Source: Bradyrhizobium sp.
GTDB lineage: Bacteria > Pseudomonadota > Alphaproteobacteria > Rhizobiales > Xanthobacteraceae
Length of the DNA: 64,000 nt
Direction of reading: 5' to 3'
Assembly: GCF_027307225.1 (NCBI RefSeq)
Contig: NZ_DAHUXJ010000116.1
Span: 1 to 64,000 of the forward strand
Below the pieces are notes generated by a model that worked only from the letters and a program-made list of their open reading frames with translations, ran no database searches and was not told the DNA's origin. Of this stretch, positions 33,937-42,888 are shown one piece after another. The stretch's first letter is position 1, and each line of letters begins with the position of its first letter. The translations under genes were made by a program, and so were the position numbers.

Positions 33937-35673
33937 CTAGCCGTTCACCTTCGTGAGCGCCTTGTGCGCCAGTGACAGGCCCATCAGCACAAAGGCTGAC
34001 GTGGCTTCCGGACCTCCGACGAGAATGCGCGTCGGCGTCTTCATCTTGTTCCACTCATAGGCCTTGAACGGACCGCGCCGGCCGCCTTCGCCAAGGTGAC
34101 GCACGATGCAGTGCAAGGCTGGCGCAAGGTGAGAGGCCTCGGCGCCGAGATGCCCCATTGCGATCAGCGCCAGCGCTGCGTCAAACGCGTTCATCTCATG
34201 GGCGATCAGGTCGTCGCACACATAGGCCAGCACGCGAGCGCGAATGAAACTGAGCGCGCCGTCGGGATCGATCACCTGGCGCGCGTCGGCGGGCAGCGCC
34301 ATGAAGGCGGCGTAACAACGGCCGAAATAGGCGCAGTAAAGTTCGGGCAAATAATAGATGTGCGAACGCGGCTCAGTGAAGGCGCCGCTGGCTGCGAGAT
34401 TTTTCTGGAACTTGACGATGCCGCGCAGGAAATCGAGCCGCTGCGGCGTTTCCAGAATTTTCCAGCGCGCGAGGTTGCGAAAGCTCACCTCGAGGACGTC
34501 GAGATTGAGCGTCGGATCGAGGTCGTTGCCGTAGGGGCGGTCGCCGTTGATGTTGTCGATCCAGGTGACGATCGCGCCGTCATAGTCGATGTGGTCGTTG
34601 ATCGCGACCGTGACCCTGGGTGCGTTGGCGCCTGGCTTGACCTGATAGCCGGCATAGAAATCGGGAAGCGGCTGATCGAGCATCGGATCGCTGGAGCCGG
34701 CCTGCAAGGCGGCGGAGAACGAACAGGCCGTGGTGTCGCAGTCCGGCACGTAGAGGCCGAAGCCGAGCGTCTGCTTGATCTGCGCGAAGAAGCGCGAAAA
34801 TTGCGGATGCGGGTGCGGCGCGATCGCGGTGACGACATCGAAGGCCCGGCCGTCGACGCCGGTGACCCGCTCGCGGCTCGCCCCGAGGCAAAAATCGGCC
34901 ATGGCCGATATGGCGCGCCGCGCCGCGGCGCTCTCTTCATGCGAGGCAAGCCCGCTCTCGGCAAAGCTCAGGAGTGCTTCGATGTAGAACGCATCGTAAT
35001 AGGCCGAGCGATGGCGGATCTGCACCGGCTGCCACATCGGCTCGGCGATGCCTTTCCAGGGCGGGTTGATCAGCTCGCGCGCCGGCGAACGCGCGATGAA
35101 GATGCGCGCCAGATTGAACAACAGCGTCGAGTTCTTGTAGCCGCGCGCATCGAGCCCGGTCAGTGCGGTCACGAAGTCGCGGCCGCGCATGTCGGGATCG
35201 CCGATCAGGTTGAAAGCCGCATAAGCAGGGATGAAGCCGCACCTCCGGTATGATCGCAGCAGATGCGCGCCGCAGGTGCGGATCGCGTGCTCGATCTCGA
35301 AAAGCCTTGGCGGCGCGGCGTTCGATGATGGAGCGGAGGGCGGCCGGGGATGGTGCAGTTCGATCGTATCGAGCAGGTCCGCGACCGGCCGGCCGATCGC
35401 GGCCCAGTCCGGCCGCTCGTCGTCACGCGCCCGGATCAACGCCTGGCGCACCGCGTCCAGGCGCGATGCGTCGTTCAATTCGGTTAAGCCGCTGCGGCGG
35501 AGCAACGGCCGCAAGGCCGGGTTGGCAAGCGCGGTGCGGTAGAATTTGGCGAGATGCGGATCGCCGCCGGCGCCGCCCCGCAGGATCGGATCGCAGACGT
35601 CATAGAGCGACGGGCCGTCTTTTCGGGCCGTCAGCGCGCGGCAGGCGGCCCCGGCCATTTCATGAAACGCCAT
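33937..35673 (-). CDS. Large hypothetical protein, family not recognised
   Basis: 578 aa, soluble, no signal peptide. The sequence contains many aromatic residues and helical stretches (YYDAFYIEALLSFAESGLASHEES, FARIFIARSP-like, LPELYCAYFGRCYAAFMALPADA) that hint at an alpha/alpha-barrel such as terpenoid-cyclase or glycosidase-like toroids, but no catalytic motif is evident. An Asn/Asp-rich segment (INDHIDYDGAIVTWIDNINGDRP) may bind metal. The start MAFHEMAG (35673) was preferred over the ORF start 21 codons upstream. It is transcribed away from the caspase-like gene. Confidence 0.7.
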   Translation of the reverse strand: MAFHEMAGAACRALTARKDGPSLYDVCDPILRGGAGGDPHLAKFYRTALANPALRPLLRRSGLTELNDASRLDAVRQALIRARDDERPDWAAIGRPVADLLDTIELHHPRPPSAPSSNAAPPRLFEIEHAIRTCGAHLLRSYRRCGFIPAYAAFNLIGDPDMRGRDFVTALTGLDARGYKNSTLLFNLARIFIARSPARELINPPWKGIAEPMWQPVQIRHRSAYYDAFYIEALLSFAESGLASHEESAAARRAISAMADFCLGASRERVTGVDGRAFDVVTAIAPHPHPQFSRFFAQIKQTLGFGLYVPDCDTTACSFSAALQAGSSDPMLDQPLPDFYAGYQVKPGANAPRVTVAINDHIDYDGAIVTWIDNINGDRPYGNDLDPTLNLDVLEVSFRNLARWKILETPQRLDFLRGIVKFQKNLAASGAFTEPRSHIYYLPELYCAYFGRCYAAFMALPADARQVIDPDGALSFIRARVLAYVCDDLIAHEMNAFDAALALIAMGHLGAEASHLAPALHCIVRHLGEGGRRGPFKAYEWNKMKTPTRILVGGPEATSAFVLMGLSLAHKALTKVNG

Positions 35674-36091
35674 GGATTTTCTTTCTCGAACAGCCGACGC
35701 CCGCGCGCTCCGCCAGTTCCCCCGCAAAATGCTCATTTGCGGAAGGCATCTGCAAGCGCATCGAGAACTCGCACGAAAGCTGCAGCAATTTCAAGGAAAT
35801 GAGAGCCGGAGCGGATTGGGCGAAAAGCGAGCCATGTTGCGTGATGAGCATCAGGGAACTGGCACCAGCCGGTTCCCGTTAACGGACGAATAAGGTTGCG
35901 AGCAGGTTACCTAACGGGTTAAGACTTTGTTTGTTGCGGTGCCGCAAATTGAGCACATTTCGACAGCAAACGACGCCGATCCCAACAAACCGATCCAGTA
36001 TCCCGCGCGACCAAATTGCGCGCGGCAGGGCATGATCCGGAAAAGTGGAAACCGGTTTTGATGCTCAATCAAGAGATCCAGTGATTGCGGA
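35674..36091. other. Divergent intergenic region with dispersed repeat
   Basis: A 418-bp gap between divergent genes. It holds a near-palindrome TTGCGGTGCCGCAA (35934-35947), which could be an operator, and at 36029-36064 a truncated copy of a dispersed repeat (GCATGATCCGGAAAAGTGG followed by ACCGGTTTT) that I recognise from Bradyrhizobium-like genomes. No gene is visible. Confidence 0.55.
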
Positions 36092-36988
36092 ATGAGACCT
36101 GTGATGGAGCTTTTCGGCCAGTTCTTGCGACTTGGCATTTCCCGTCGCTCGCTTGCCATTGCGGTGGCCGTGGTCGGGACGGTCTCGCTGGCCATTGGTG
36201 CCCATGCGGCGCTGAACAAGCGGATAGCGGACGCCACCAGGGTGGCAGCCAACGACCAGGTGGACAGCGCCGCCAGGCCGTCGTCCCGGATTGCGCTCGT
36301 CATCGGCAATGGCCATTACCCTGACGCGAACGCCCCGCTGACCCAACCGATCAACGACGCGCGCGCCTTGACCTCGGCGCTGCGTCACGAAGGCTTCGAC
36401 GTCGACGTCATCGAAGATGCGACCCATGACGACATGACCCGCGCCGTCGCCCGGGTGAAATCGAAGGTTCGCCCGGATTCGGTGGTGATGCTGTTCTTCG
36501 GCGGCTATGGCATCCAGGTCGGCCGCGAAAGCTACATGATCCCGGTCGATGCCAGGATCTGGAAGGAAGCCGACGTGCGCCGCGATGGCGTCAGCGTCGA
36601 GTCCGTGCTCGACGCCGCCAGGGATTTCGGCGCCTCGGCCAAGGTCGTGGTGCTCGATGCCTCGCGCCGCAACCCTTACGAGCGCCGCTTCCGCACGTTC
36701 TCCCACGGTCTGGCGCCGATCAACCTGCCTGACAACGCGCTGCTGTTGACGTCGGCATCGCCCGGCACGGTCGCCGATGATTCCACCGGTCCGGACTCGG
36801 TGCTGGTGACGGAACTGCTCAGCCATATCGACAGCAAGCAGGCCGACCAGGCGCGGGCCGCGGAGGCGATCTTCAACCAGACCCGCGTCGCGATCTCGCG
36901 CGCCTCTGGCGGCGCGCAGGTGCCTTCCGTCTCCTCGACGCTGATGGAAGACGTCAGCCTCAACGCCGACCCGGCTAAAGCCCGGTAG
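36092..36988 (+). CDS. Caspase-fold protein lacking the catalytic dyad (pseudo-caspase, Tyr/Ser)
   Basis: 298 aa. An N-terminal membrane anchor or signal (about 20-40, LAIAVAVVGTVSLAIGAHAA) leads into a peptidase C14 p20-like domain (about 64-285): IALVIGNGHYP, PINDARALTSALRHEGFDV, VVMLFFGGYGIQ and VVVLDASRRNPYERRF. In active members the last two read GHG and DAC; here they are Tyr139 and Ser191, so the His/Cys dyad is absent. It likely acts as a binding or scaffold domain in the periplasm. A clear paralogue lies at 51313-52752. The start is uncertain, with Met at codon 5 as an alternative. Confidence 0.85.
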   Translation: MRPVMELFGQFLRLGISRRSLAIAVAVVGTVSLAIGAHAALNKRIADATRVAANDQVDSAARPSSRIALVIGNGHYPDANAPLTQPINDARALTSALRHEGFDVDVIEDATHDDMTRAVARVKSKVRPDSVVMLFFGGYGIQVGRESYMIPVDARIWKEADVRRDGVSVESVLDAARDFGASAKVVVLDASRRNPYERRFRTFSHGLAPINLPDNALLLTSASPGTVADDSTGPDSVLVTELLSHIDSKQADQARAAEAIFNQTRVAISRASGGAQVPSVSSTLMEDVSLNADPAKAR

Positions 36989-37000
36989 CTCAACGCCTGT

Positions 37001-37181
37001 CGTCGTCCCTGCGAACCAGGGACGACCAAAAGAGCAATCTCTGTTTCGTCGTCCCGGCCAAGCGAAGCGCGAGCCGGGATCCATAACCACTGGCTTGTGT
37101 GGTTACAGAAAGGTGTCTATCTGCGGCGTTCCATCCGCAAGGCCGCGGCGTATGGGTTCCTGCTTTCGCAGGAACGACGCT
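37001..37181. repeat. Dispersed palindromic repeats (CGTCGTCCC... type), left of the GIY-YIG gene
   Basis: A short hairpin CGTCGTCCCTG...CAGGGACGAC (37001-37026) is followed by a longer element (37046-37181) starting CGTCGTCCCGGCC, containing CCATAACCAC...GTGGTTA and CGCGGCGTATGGG, and ending CTGCTTTCGCAGGAACGACG. A related element lies on the other side of the GIY-YIG gene and another at 44827. Confidence 0.8.
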
Positions 37182-37199
37182 AAACTTTTTCTTCCCCAG

Positions 37200-37481
37200 C
37201 TAGGCCAGCAAATCGCTGAGGTCGCGCCATTCGAGATTGTCGCGCTCGATAAGCTCGATCTTCCAATCGCGCTTCCACCGTTTCAATTGTTTTTCGCGGG
37301 CAATGGCCTCATCCGCGCGATCGTACGATTCGACGTAGACAAGCCGATGGACGCCATAGGCTTTCACAAACGAAGACCCATCGCCGTTTCGATGTTGGTC
37401 CAGCCGTTTCTGCAAGGAATTCGTCACCCCAATGTAGAGGGTTCCGTGACGTCGGCTGGCAAGAACATAGACGTGAAACAT
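37200..37481 (-). CDS. GIY-YIG nuclease domain protein (UPF0213/UvrC-N type)
   Basis: 93 aa, a single GIY-YIG domain. HVYVLAS (Tyr5) and TLYIGVTN (Tyr17-Ile-Gly) give the namesake motif, Arg26 (QKRLDQH) and Glu63 (AIAREKQLKRWKR) fit the catalytic arginine and metal-binding glutamate. It is the small free-standing type found in many copies in this bacterial group. It sits exactly between two palindromic repeat blocks (37046-37181 and 37501-37644) with less than 20 bp to either, so gene and repeats may move or be maintained as one unit. Confidence 0.9.
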   Translation of the reverse strand: MFHVYVLASRRHGTLYIGVTNSLQKRLDQHRNGDGSSFVKAYGVHRLVYVESYDRADEAIAREKQLKRWKRDWKIELIERDNLEWRDLSDLLA

Positions 37482-37500
37482 GCTCGAAATTTATCGATCT

Positions 37501-37644
37501 GTCGTCCCTGCCGAAAGCAGGGACCCCCGCGTGAGCGCAATTGCGCTCATCGCGCCGCCGCGGCCCATCTTAGGGCACGGTGGCAACGACTTCCTCAATA
37601 TCCTAGGCCGGTGGTTATAGGTCCCTGCTTTCGCAGGGACGACA
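37501..37644. repeat. Dispersed palindromic repeat, right of the GIY-YIG gene
   Basis: The element starts GTCGTCCCTGCCGAAAGCAGGGAC and ends GTCCCTGCTTTCGCAGGGACGAC, so each end is itself a hairpin and the two ends are reverse complements. A partial internal GGTGGTTATAGG relates it to the left-hand copy. Confidence 0.8.
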
Positions 37645-37661
37645 CCGGTTAGACCAAGCCT

Positions 37662-38573
37662 CTACCGCGCCTCGGCGTTCTCCATCACCGGCCGCACCAC
37701 GTCGCCTTCGCGCAGCAGCGCGCCGGCGCGCGCGACCACGATGTCGCCCTCGGCCAGTCCCTCGCGGATTTCGATCTGGCCGCCCGACGTCAGTCCGACT
37801 TCGACGCGCTTGGTCTCGATCCGCGCGCGGTGCACCACCTGCACCACCGTGCCGGCGTTGCCATAAAGCACGGCGGTGAGCGGCACCGAAACGCCGCAGC
37901 TCTTGCCCGTCGTGATCATGGCGCGGCCGCTACCATTGACGAACAGCTTGCGATTGGTGGTGAGGCCGACAAAGACCTGGCCGAGCTGGGTGTTGGGCTC
38001 GACGGTCGCGCCGATGCGGCGGACCTTGCCTTCCACCTCGCCGCCGCCGACGAGGCGGACGCGCGCGCCCTGGTTCACCGCGATCTTCGGCAGGTCCTCC
38101 GTCGACACCATGGCGACCAGGTCGAACTCGTTGCGGGCGATGACGGTAAACAAGGCCTCGCCGCTCGGCGAGGCCACCGCGCCGATGGTCGCGGTCGAGC
38201 TCAGCACGAGGCCCGCGACCGGAGACGATACCGCGGTGGTGCCGCCGCCTTCGAATGGGATCAGCCGGGCGAGGACCTGGCCTGCCGTGACGGTGTCGCC
38301 GGGCTCGGCCATGATCTCGGCCACCTTCAGCCCCGGCCGCTCCGCTCGCACCATCGTCTCCTCGCGCGCGATCAGGATGCCGAATGCCTCGACCACGTTG
38401 GGGAAGCAGAATTTCGAAGCCTTCAGCACCGTCACCGCAGCGCCTTGCGGGCCGTCCTTAGGCGCGCTCGGATTGTCGGCAGCGAGGGCGGGGGCGGCGA
38501 TGGCGAGCAGGGCGGCAAAACCCAAGGCCGAAAATTTGAGCGCGTTCTCGCGAGCGAGATTGATCATCCGCAT
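37662..38573 (-). CDS. Membrane-fusion (HlyD/RND adaptor-like) periplasmic protein, orphan
   Basis: 303 aa with a signal peptide (FSALGFAALLAIAAPALAA). It has the lipoyl-like half motifs of efflux adaptors (AERPGLKVAEIMAEPGDTVTAGQVLARL and VSSPVAGLVLSSTATIGAV), a beta-barrel region and a membrane-proximal part ending GLAEGDIVVARAGALLREGDVV. It lacks a neighbouring pump gene, unlike its paralogue at 50133-51044, with which it shares the phrases KxCF near the mature start and SCGVxxP in the barrel domain. It probably works with an RND pump encoded elsewhere, or is a leftover after the insertion of the restriction island upstream. Confidence 0.85.
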   Translation of the reverse strand: MRMINLARENALKFSALGFAALLAIAAPALAADNPSAPKDGPQGAAVTVLKASKFCFPNVVEAFGILIAREETMVRAERPGLKVAEIMAEPGDTVTAGQVLARLIPFEGGGTTAVSSPVAGLVLSSTATIGAVASPSGEALFTVIARNEFDLVAMVSTEDLPKIAVNQGARVRLVGGGEVEGKVRRIGATVEPNTQLGQVFVGLTTNRKLFVNGSGRAMITTGKSCGVSVPLTAVLYGNAGTVVQVVHRARIETKRVEVGLTSGGQIEIREGLAEGDIVVARAGALLREGDVVRPVMENAEAR

Positions 38574-38640
38574 TGCGTCCCAGCTTCTACTAGCATGGAT
38601 ACCAGACCGGCAGGAAAGGAGCAAAGCCCCGTGGCTGAAG

Positions 38641-41600
38641 CTATGCTACTCTTCGAAATGCGAAGGTCTTGCCGTCTTCCGATGTAACGTATCCAAGTCG
38701 GGCTAGCGACGCTAACACCTCGCTGATCTTTTTCTCAGTTGTCCTGGTTCGCTTGAACAGCTGGGCGAGACCCTTGGCATCAAGCGGTTGGGTGGCGGCG
38801 GCCAAGGCCGCGAATACAGCTGCGGTCTGTTCGACGGCGCCGCTTGGGAACGAAGGCTTCTGCTCTACAGAGGGAATAAGTTCGGCCGCAACCTGCGCGC
38901 CTTCCTCCTTGGCCGCCTGCTTGTCTAGCTCCTTGGCGAAACGGGGGATTTGATAGTCCGGTCTCAGCCAGCGCACCAAACCACGTTTCTCTTCCGCCAA
39001 CCGTTCCTTGTTCAGCGCTACCAGCCGATTCAGAATTTCCTCGTCCGCAAGGTCAGCGGGCCAGTCGTAGGCTTCGGCCACCGCGACGTCGAGTTTATCA
39101 TGTAGCTCTTTCAGGATGAGTACGAGGCCGTTGTCGAAAATTCCGCGATCGCTTTCGTCGAGTTCATCTGGTTTGGCTCCGGCGCGAAGCTTTTCAAGCA
39201 CATTGTAGAGCCCCGTTAACGTCAGGCGCGGATGATCGACCAGCACGCGTTTGCGATGGGCGTCAAGCTCTTCGGCGATGACGCGAATAGTCTGTTTCTG
39301 GATGTTGTTGGCGTTGGGAAACGGAAAGGGGTCGAAACAGCGGGATTTCGAATAGCGAGGATCATTTCCTACGCCGAGCCAGCCGCCGGCACGAAGCGCC
39401 CATACAATGTGAATCCGTGACGATAAGATGCCCAAGATTGCTGCATCATCCGAGCCGATCGCTATGAGCATGTGGTCGGGCACAATTCCAATGTCCAGAA
39501 ACTGAAAAACTCGGTGCTTGGTCGTTTCGACCGTCGCGATATAGCGCGGAAGACCTACAGAAAAGCTACGCAGCAATTTCCGTGGTTCTCCAAATCTCCA
39601 CCAGTTTTCCTTGAAACTGGCTCTTCGGTTCAAATCTCGCTCGGGCTTAACAGTAAGCAAGACGTGTTGATATACTTCGGGATATTGGTCCCTCACTTCG
39701 TCGGACGTGAGGCCAAATAGATCGATCACCATTGCTCCGCGCGATCGGCTCATAAGATCGCGGCCATTGCGATAGTCGCGAATATGCTTCTCTAGGCTAG
39801 GGCGCCTCCCAAGTCCTAGATGGCTTGCCTCGGAAGGCGTAAGGATGAACCCTGCGCCGGCAAGCATCATTCCGTTCGAAGAAAGGTTGTCGTTCGCGCG
39901 AAGGGACTTCGCAGTCGTAACGTCCGAGCCGATCGTTAGGTCGGAATTTATGTGGCCGTAACTGATTTTAAAATCGACCTTGGGAGCATCGGTATCTAGG
40001 TTTTGTTCACGAGTCACTTCCTCTAAAAGGCCGTCCCTATTGCCGGCCTCGACAACTGTCATCGCAATTCGGACAGACGCCGCGTCTGGTGTCGCCTTTG
40101 TCCATGGATGATCGGGTATTGCCATCACAAGGGAAGTCGGCTTGTTGGATTTGAAGTGTCGCTCCATCACCCGTCGATTGAAGACCTGTGTGATGGAATT
40201 TGTGGTGACAAGCCCGAATCGTCGAAGCGTCGTTCCCCTGCGTGTCAAAAGTTCAGCAGCCCGGTCCCACCAATACAGAACGAAGTCAGTGGAATCGCCG
40301 ATATGCGGGTGCGCCGACCAGAGCGCTTCAGTTTGTGCGTCTCCCAAGGCCGCCCGCATAAACAATCCTTTGCCGATAAACGGCGGATTGCCGGCGATAA
40401 ACTCTGCCAAAGGCCATTCCGGCTGCCGCGCGTGCGGGTAGGTTTCCTTGCCATCGATGATCTTTGGCACCGGCTCACCGTCCCACGTCAGCACCGCATT
40501 CTTGACCTGAATATTTTTGAACGCCCGCAGGATCGGCTCATCCGGCGGTGCGCCTTTCGTGCGGAAATGCCATTGCAGATAGCCGATCCATAGCACCAGT
40601 TCGGCAATCGCCGCGGCGCGCGGATTGATTTCAAGTCCAAGGAATTGATGTGGGTCGACGCTGTGCGAACCAAGCCCGCGTAGCGCTTCCTGCCCGCCGA
40701 GATCGAGGAGTGCCTCCAGTACTTCGCCCTCAAGCCGCTTCATCAATTCGAGTGAAACATAGAGGAAGTTTCCAGTGCCGCAGGCGGGATCGAGCACGCG
40801 CGTCTCGCAAAGTTTATCGTGAAACGCCTGGACCTCGGCCGCAGCGCCTTTAAGGTCGCCTGAGGCGCGTTTTATTTCCGCCGTGGCCTGCACGTTGCGC
40901 CAGTCTTCGCGCAAGGGTTCAATGACAGTGGCGACTACGAGCCGCTCGACATAAGCGCGAGGCGTATAATGTGCACCAAGACGCTTGCGCTCGTCCGGAT
41001 CAAGCGCCTGTTCGAGCAAAGTGCCGAATATCGAGGGATCAACCTCTCTCCAAGTATAGCTTGCGGCCTGCCGCAACTCGCCGATTTCCTCGCGTCCGAG
41101 TGGCAGCGCCGCTCGGTTCCGGAAAAACTCGCCGTTGAATTTCTTGACTTTGGTCTTCAGCACATGCGCCCACGTGCCAAGGTCCATTGCTTCCCAAAGC
41201 TGCCCCACATCATGTGTGAACGCCTCCGGACTCTTCTCGCATTCTTCGAGAACTTCCTTGAAAGATTTTTCCGGCAGCAGTCCGACATCTTCGGCAAACA
41301 TCGTGAACAGGCATCGCATCAGGAACATGGCCACGTCCTGCGCGGGATAATTTCTCTTCTCTAGCGCGAGGGAGACTTGTGCCAGTCGTTTGGCGATGTC
41401 TCGCGTGACCTTTGCAGACGCCTGTGCAGGATCGAGCGAGGTTGGATCAAGCCAAATCTTGCGAAGACGGTCACGGACGACCTCGCTACGCAAGTCCTCA
41501 AGATAGATGCGGAAGGTCTGACGATCCGGGAACTGAGTGTAATTCTTTCCCTGGCCGGAAAAGTCAGCATAGACCTCGATGCAATGTCCGACATCGCAGA

Positions 41601-42060
41601 CGAGGATGAAGGGTGGCCAGCCGTGAGAGGTTGGAAGCGCCCTCGCGTATTCCTCCGCTTGTCGCTTGGCGTTGAGCATCAAGACGTCCCAGGCGCGATC
41701 CGCGCTACGGCGCCCACGTGAACCTTCGGGAATATCGGCAGTAAACAGGTCGTTCTGGCCCGCGACCTTCTTGACGCCTCTCAGGCGGCTCTGTTTCGCT
41801 TCGAGAACGAAGCTGCTTTTCCTGTACAGGTCGATCCGGCCATGCGAATCGCCTTCGTCCTTGTGTTTGGTGACGGCCCGTTCGAACACATAGTCGTTGT
41901 GTTCGTGGGTAGCATCGGCGGGATCAGGCGGGGGCAGTCCAAGGAGTGCGATGAGTTCGTTGAGAAACGAGACGTAATTCGCCCGTTCCTGACCTCCCTC
42001 TCGGCCCTGCCATCGCTTGATAAAGGCTTCAACGGCTTCGGTGTTTTTGGTTTCCCCCAT
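38641..42060 (-). CDS. Single-chain restriction-modification enzyme (type IIG/MmeI-like DNA methyltransferase-nuclease)
   Basis: 1139 aa. The N-terminal region has a PD-(D/E)xK-like pattern Asp77 (GRIDLYR) and Glu87-x-Lys89 (VLEAKQ). A helical spacer follows; then a gamma-class N6-adenine methyltransferase with motif X-like LGAHYTPRAYVERL (361-374), motif I DPACGTGNF (424-432) and motif IV GNPPF (557-561). Target-recognition and C-terminal domains follow (SKSRCFDPFPFP near 930), and the last about 70 residues look like a winged helix (AKGLAQLFKRTRTTEKKISEVLASLARLGYVTS). Cutting and protective methylation are presumably in one chain. Base composition is visibly less GC-rich than in the neighbours, suggesting horizontal gain. 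No separate specificity subunit is present. Confidence 0.88.
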   Translation of the reverse strand: MGETKNTEAVEAFIKRWQGREGGQERANYVSFLNELIALLGLPPPDPADATHEHNDYVFERAVTKHKDEGDSHGRIDLYRKSSFVLEAKQSRLRGVKKVAGQNDLFTADIPEGSRGRRSADRAWDVLMLNAKRQAEEYARALPTSHGWPPFILVCDVGHCIEVYADFSGQGKNYTQFPDRQTFRIYLEDLRSEVVRDRLRKIWLDPTSLDPAQASAKVTRDIAKRLAQVSLALEKRNYPAQDVAMFLMRCLFTMFAEDVGLLPEKSFKEVLEECEKSPEAFTHDVGQLWEAMDLGTWAHVLKTKVKKFNGEFFRNRAALPLGREEIGELRQAASYTWREVDPSIFGTLLEQALDPDERKRLGAHYTPRAYVERLVVATVIEPLREDWRNVQATAEIKRASGDLKGAAAEVQAFHDKLCETRVLDPACGTGNFLYVSLELMKRLEGEVLEALLDLGGQEALRGLGSHSVDPHQFLGLEINPRAAAIAELVLWIGYLQWHFRTKGAPPDEPILRAFKNIQVKNAVLTWDGEPVPKIIDGKETYPHARQPEWPLAEFIAGNPPFIGKGLFMRAALGDAQTEALWSAHPHIGDSTDFVLYWWDRAAELLTRRGTTLRRFGLVTTNSITQVFNRRVMERHFKSNKPTSLVMAIPDHPWTKATPDAASVRIAMTVVEAGNRDGLLEEVTREQNLDTDAPKVDFKISYGHINSDLTIGSDVTTAKSLRANDNLSSNGMMLAGAGFILTPSEASHLGLGRRPSLEKHIRDYRNGRDLMSRSRGAMVIDLFGLTSDEVRDQYPEVYQHVLLTVKPERDLNRRASFKENWWRFGEPRKLLRSFSVGLPRYIATVETTKHRVFQFLDIGIVPDHMLIAIGSDDAAILGILSSRIHIVWALRAGGWLGVGNDPRYSKSRCFDPFPFPNANNIQKQTIRVIAEELDAHRKRVLVDHPRLTLTGLYNVLEKLRAGAKPDELDESDRGIFDNGLVLILKELHDKLDVAVAEAYDWPADLADEEILNRLVALNKERLAEEKRGLVRWLRPDYQIPRFAKELDKQAAKEEGAQVAAELIPSVEQKPSFPSGAVEQTAAVFAALAAATQPLDAKGLAQLFKRTRTTEKKISEVLASLARLGYVTSEDGKTFAFRRVA

Positions 42061-42193
42061 GGTCGCAACCTAACGGGAGGATGGGCTCAAGCACAACCCC
42101 ACGAAGCTCGAAGGCTGCGTCCTTCATTCGACAAGACCTTGTCAGAGCTCATAAAATCAGGCGAAGGTCGTCTTGAAAACGAAAGATATACAT

Positions 42194-42206
42194 TGTATGA
42201 TATACA
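42194..42206. promoter_or_regulatory. Operator candidate of the MazE/PIN module (TGTAT-GAT-ATACA)
   Basis: A perfect 5-bp inverted repeat with a 3-base centre, within an AT-rich stretch 28 bp before the antitoxin start. AbrB-type antitoxins usually bind such TA-rich palindromes to repress their own operon. Confidence 0.6.
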
Positions 42207-42234
42207 TGGATGTGCGGATATCATGGAGGCGACG

Positions 42235-42468
42235 ATGCAGGTTTCGAAATGGGGTAACAGCTTGGCAGTTCGACTGCCGAAGGCGCTGGTCGATAAACTT
42301 GGGCTCAAGGAAGGCGATGAGTTGAACCTGGTTGCCGCCAGGAGTGGCACGCTCGAAGTCGAAACGAAGGAAGATCAGCGCAAGGCTGCGCTTGGGCGCA
42401 TGGCGGCGCGCAACTGGACGCTTCCTCCCGATTACAAATTCGATCGCGACGAGGCCAACGAAAGGTGA
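42235..42468 (+). CDS. AbrB/MazE-type antitoxin
   Basis: 77 aa. The N-terminal swapped-hairpin domain is classic: MQVSKWGNSLAVRLPKALVDKLGLKEGDELNL. The C-terminal tail (about 45-77) is the likely toxin-binding region. GGAGG five bases before ATG 42235 fixes the start, so the 208-aa ORF that reads through from upstream was trimmed. The stop overlaps the toxin's GTG start (GTGA), the usual coupling in toxin-antitoxin operons. Confidence 0.92.
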   Translation: MQVSKWGNSLAVRLPKALVDKLGLKEGDELNLVAARSGTLEVETKEDQRKAALGRMAARNWTLPPDYKFDRDEANER

Positions 42469-42869
42469 GCGCCTTCTTCGACACCAATATCCTTGTCTAT
42501 GCCCAACAACCCGGGATGAACGGCGATCGCGCGCGTGCGCTGTTCGCAGGCGGCGGCAAACTCAGCGTGCAGGTATTGAACGAGTTCACCGCGGTCTCGC
42601 GGCGCAAGCAGGCCAAGGATTGGCGCGAAATCGCTGAGGCGATTTCCGACGTGCTCACCCTGGTCGATCCGCCGCTGACGTTGACGCTGGATCTGCATAC
42701 GTCAGCGCGATTGCTCGCCGAAGAGAACCGGCTGTCCGTCTACGATGCGTTGATTGTTGCCGCCGCCATCGAAGCCGAGTGCGACACGCTGTTCACCGAA
42801 GATTTGCAGCACGGCCGCAAATTCGGCGACCTCACGATCGTGAACCCTTTCAAGGAAAGCGCGGCCTGA
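42465..42869 (+). CDS. PIN-domain toxin (VapC-type ribonuclease)
   Basis: 134 aa starting with GTG. The four acidic positions of PIN nucleases are visible: Asp6 (FFDTNILVYA), Glu40 (VLNEF), Asp94 (VYDALIVAAA) and Glu112/Asp113 (LFTEDLQHG). It would cleave RNA, often tRNA, when freed from the antitoxin. It overlaps the AbrB-type antitoxin gene by 4 bp; AbrB plus PIN pairs are a standard VapBC arrangement. The module lies directly beside the restriction enzyme gene, which is divergent from it. Confidence 0.93.
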   Translation: MSAFFDTNILVYAQQPGMNGDRARALFAGGGKLSVQVLNEFTAVSRRKQAKDWREIAEAISDVLTLVDPPLTLTLDLHTSARLLAEENRLSVYDALIVAAAIEAECDTLFTEDLQHGRKFGDLTIVNPFKESAA

Positions 42870-42888
42870 GTATCCGAAGCCTCGACTG

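Noticed and set aside
36065-37090. 341-aa minus-strand ORF
   Set aside because: Antisense to the pseudo-caspase, which has a signal/anchor and family motifs.
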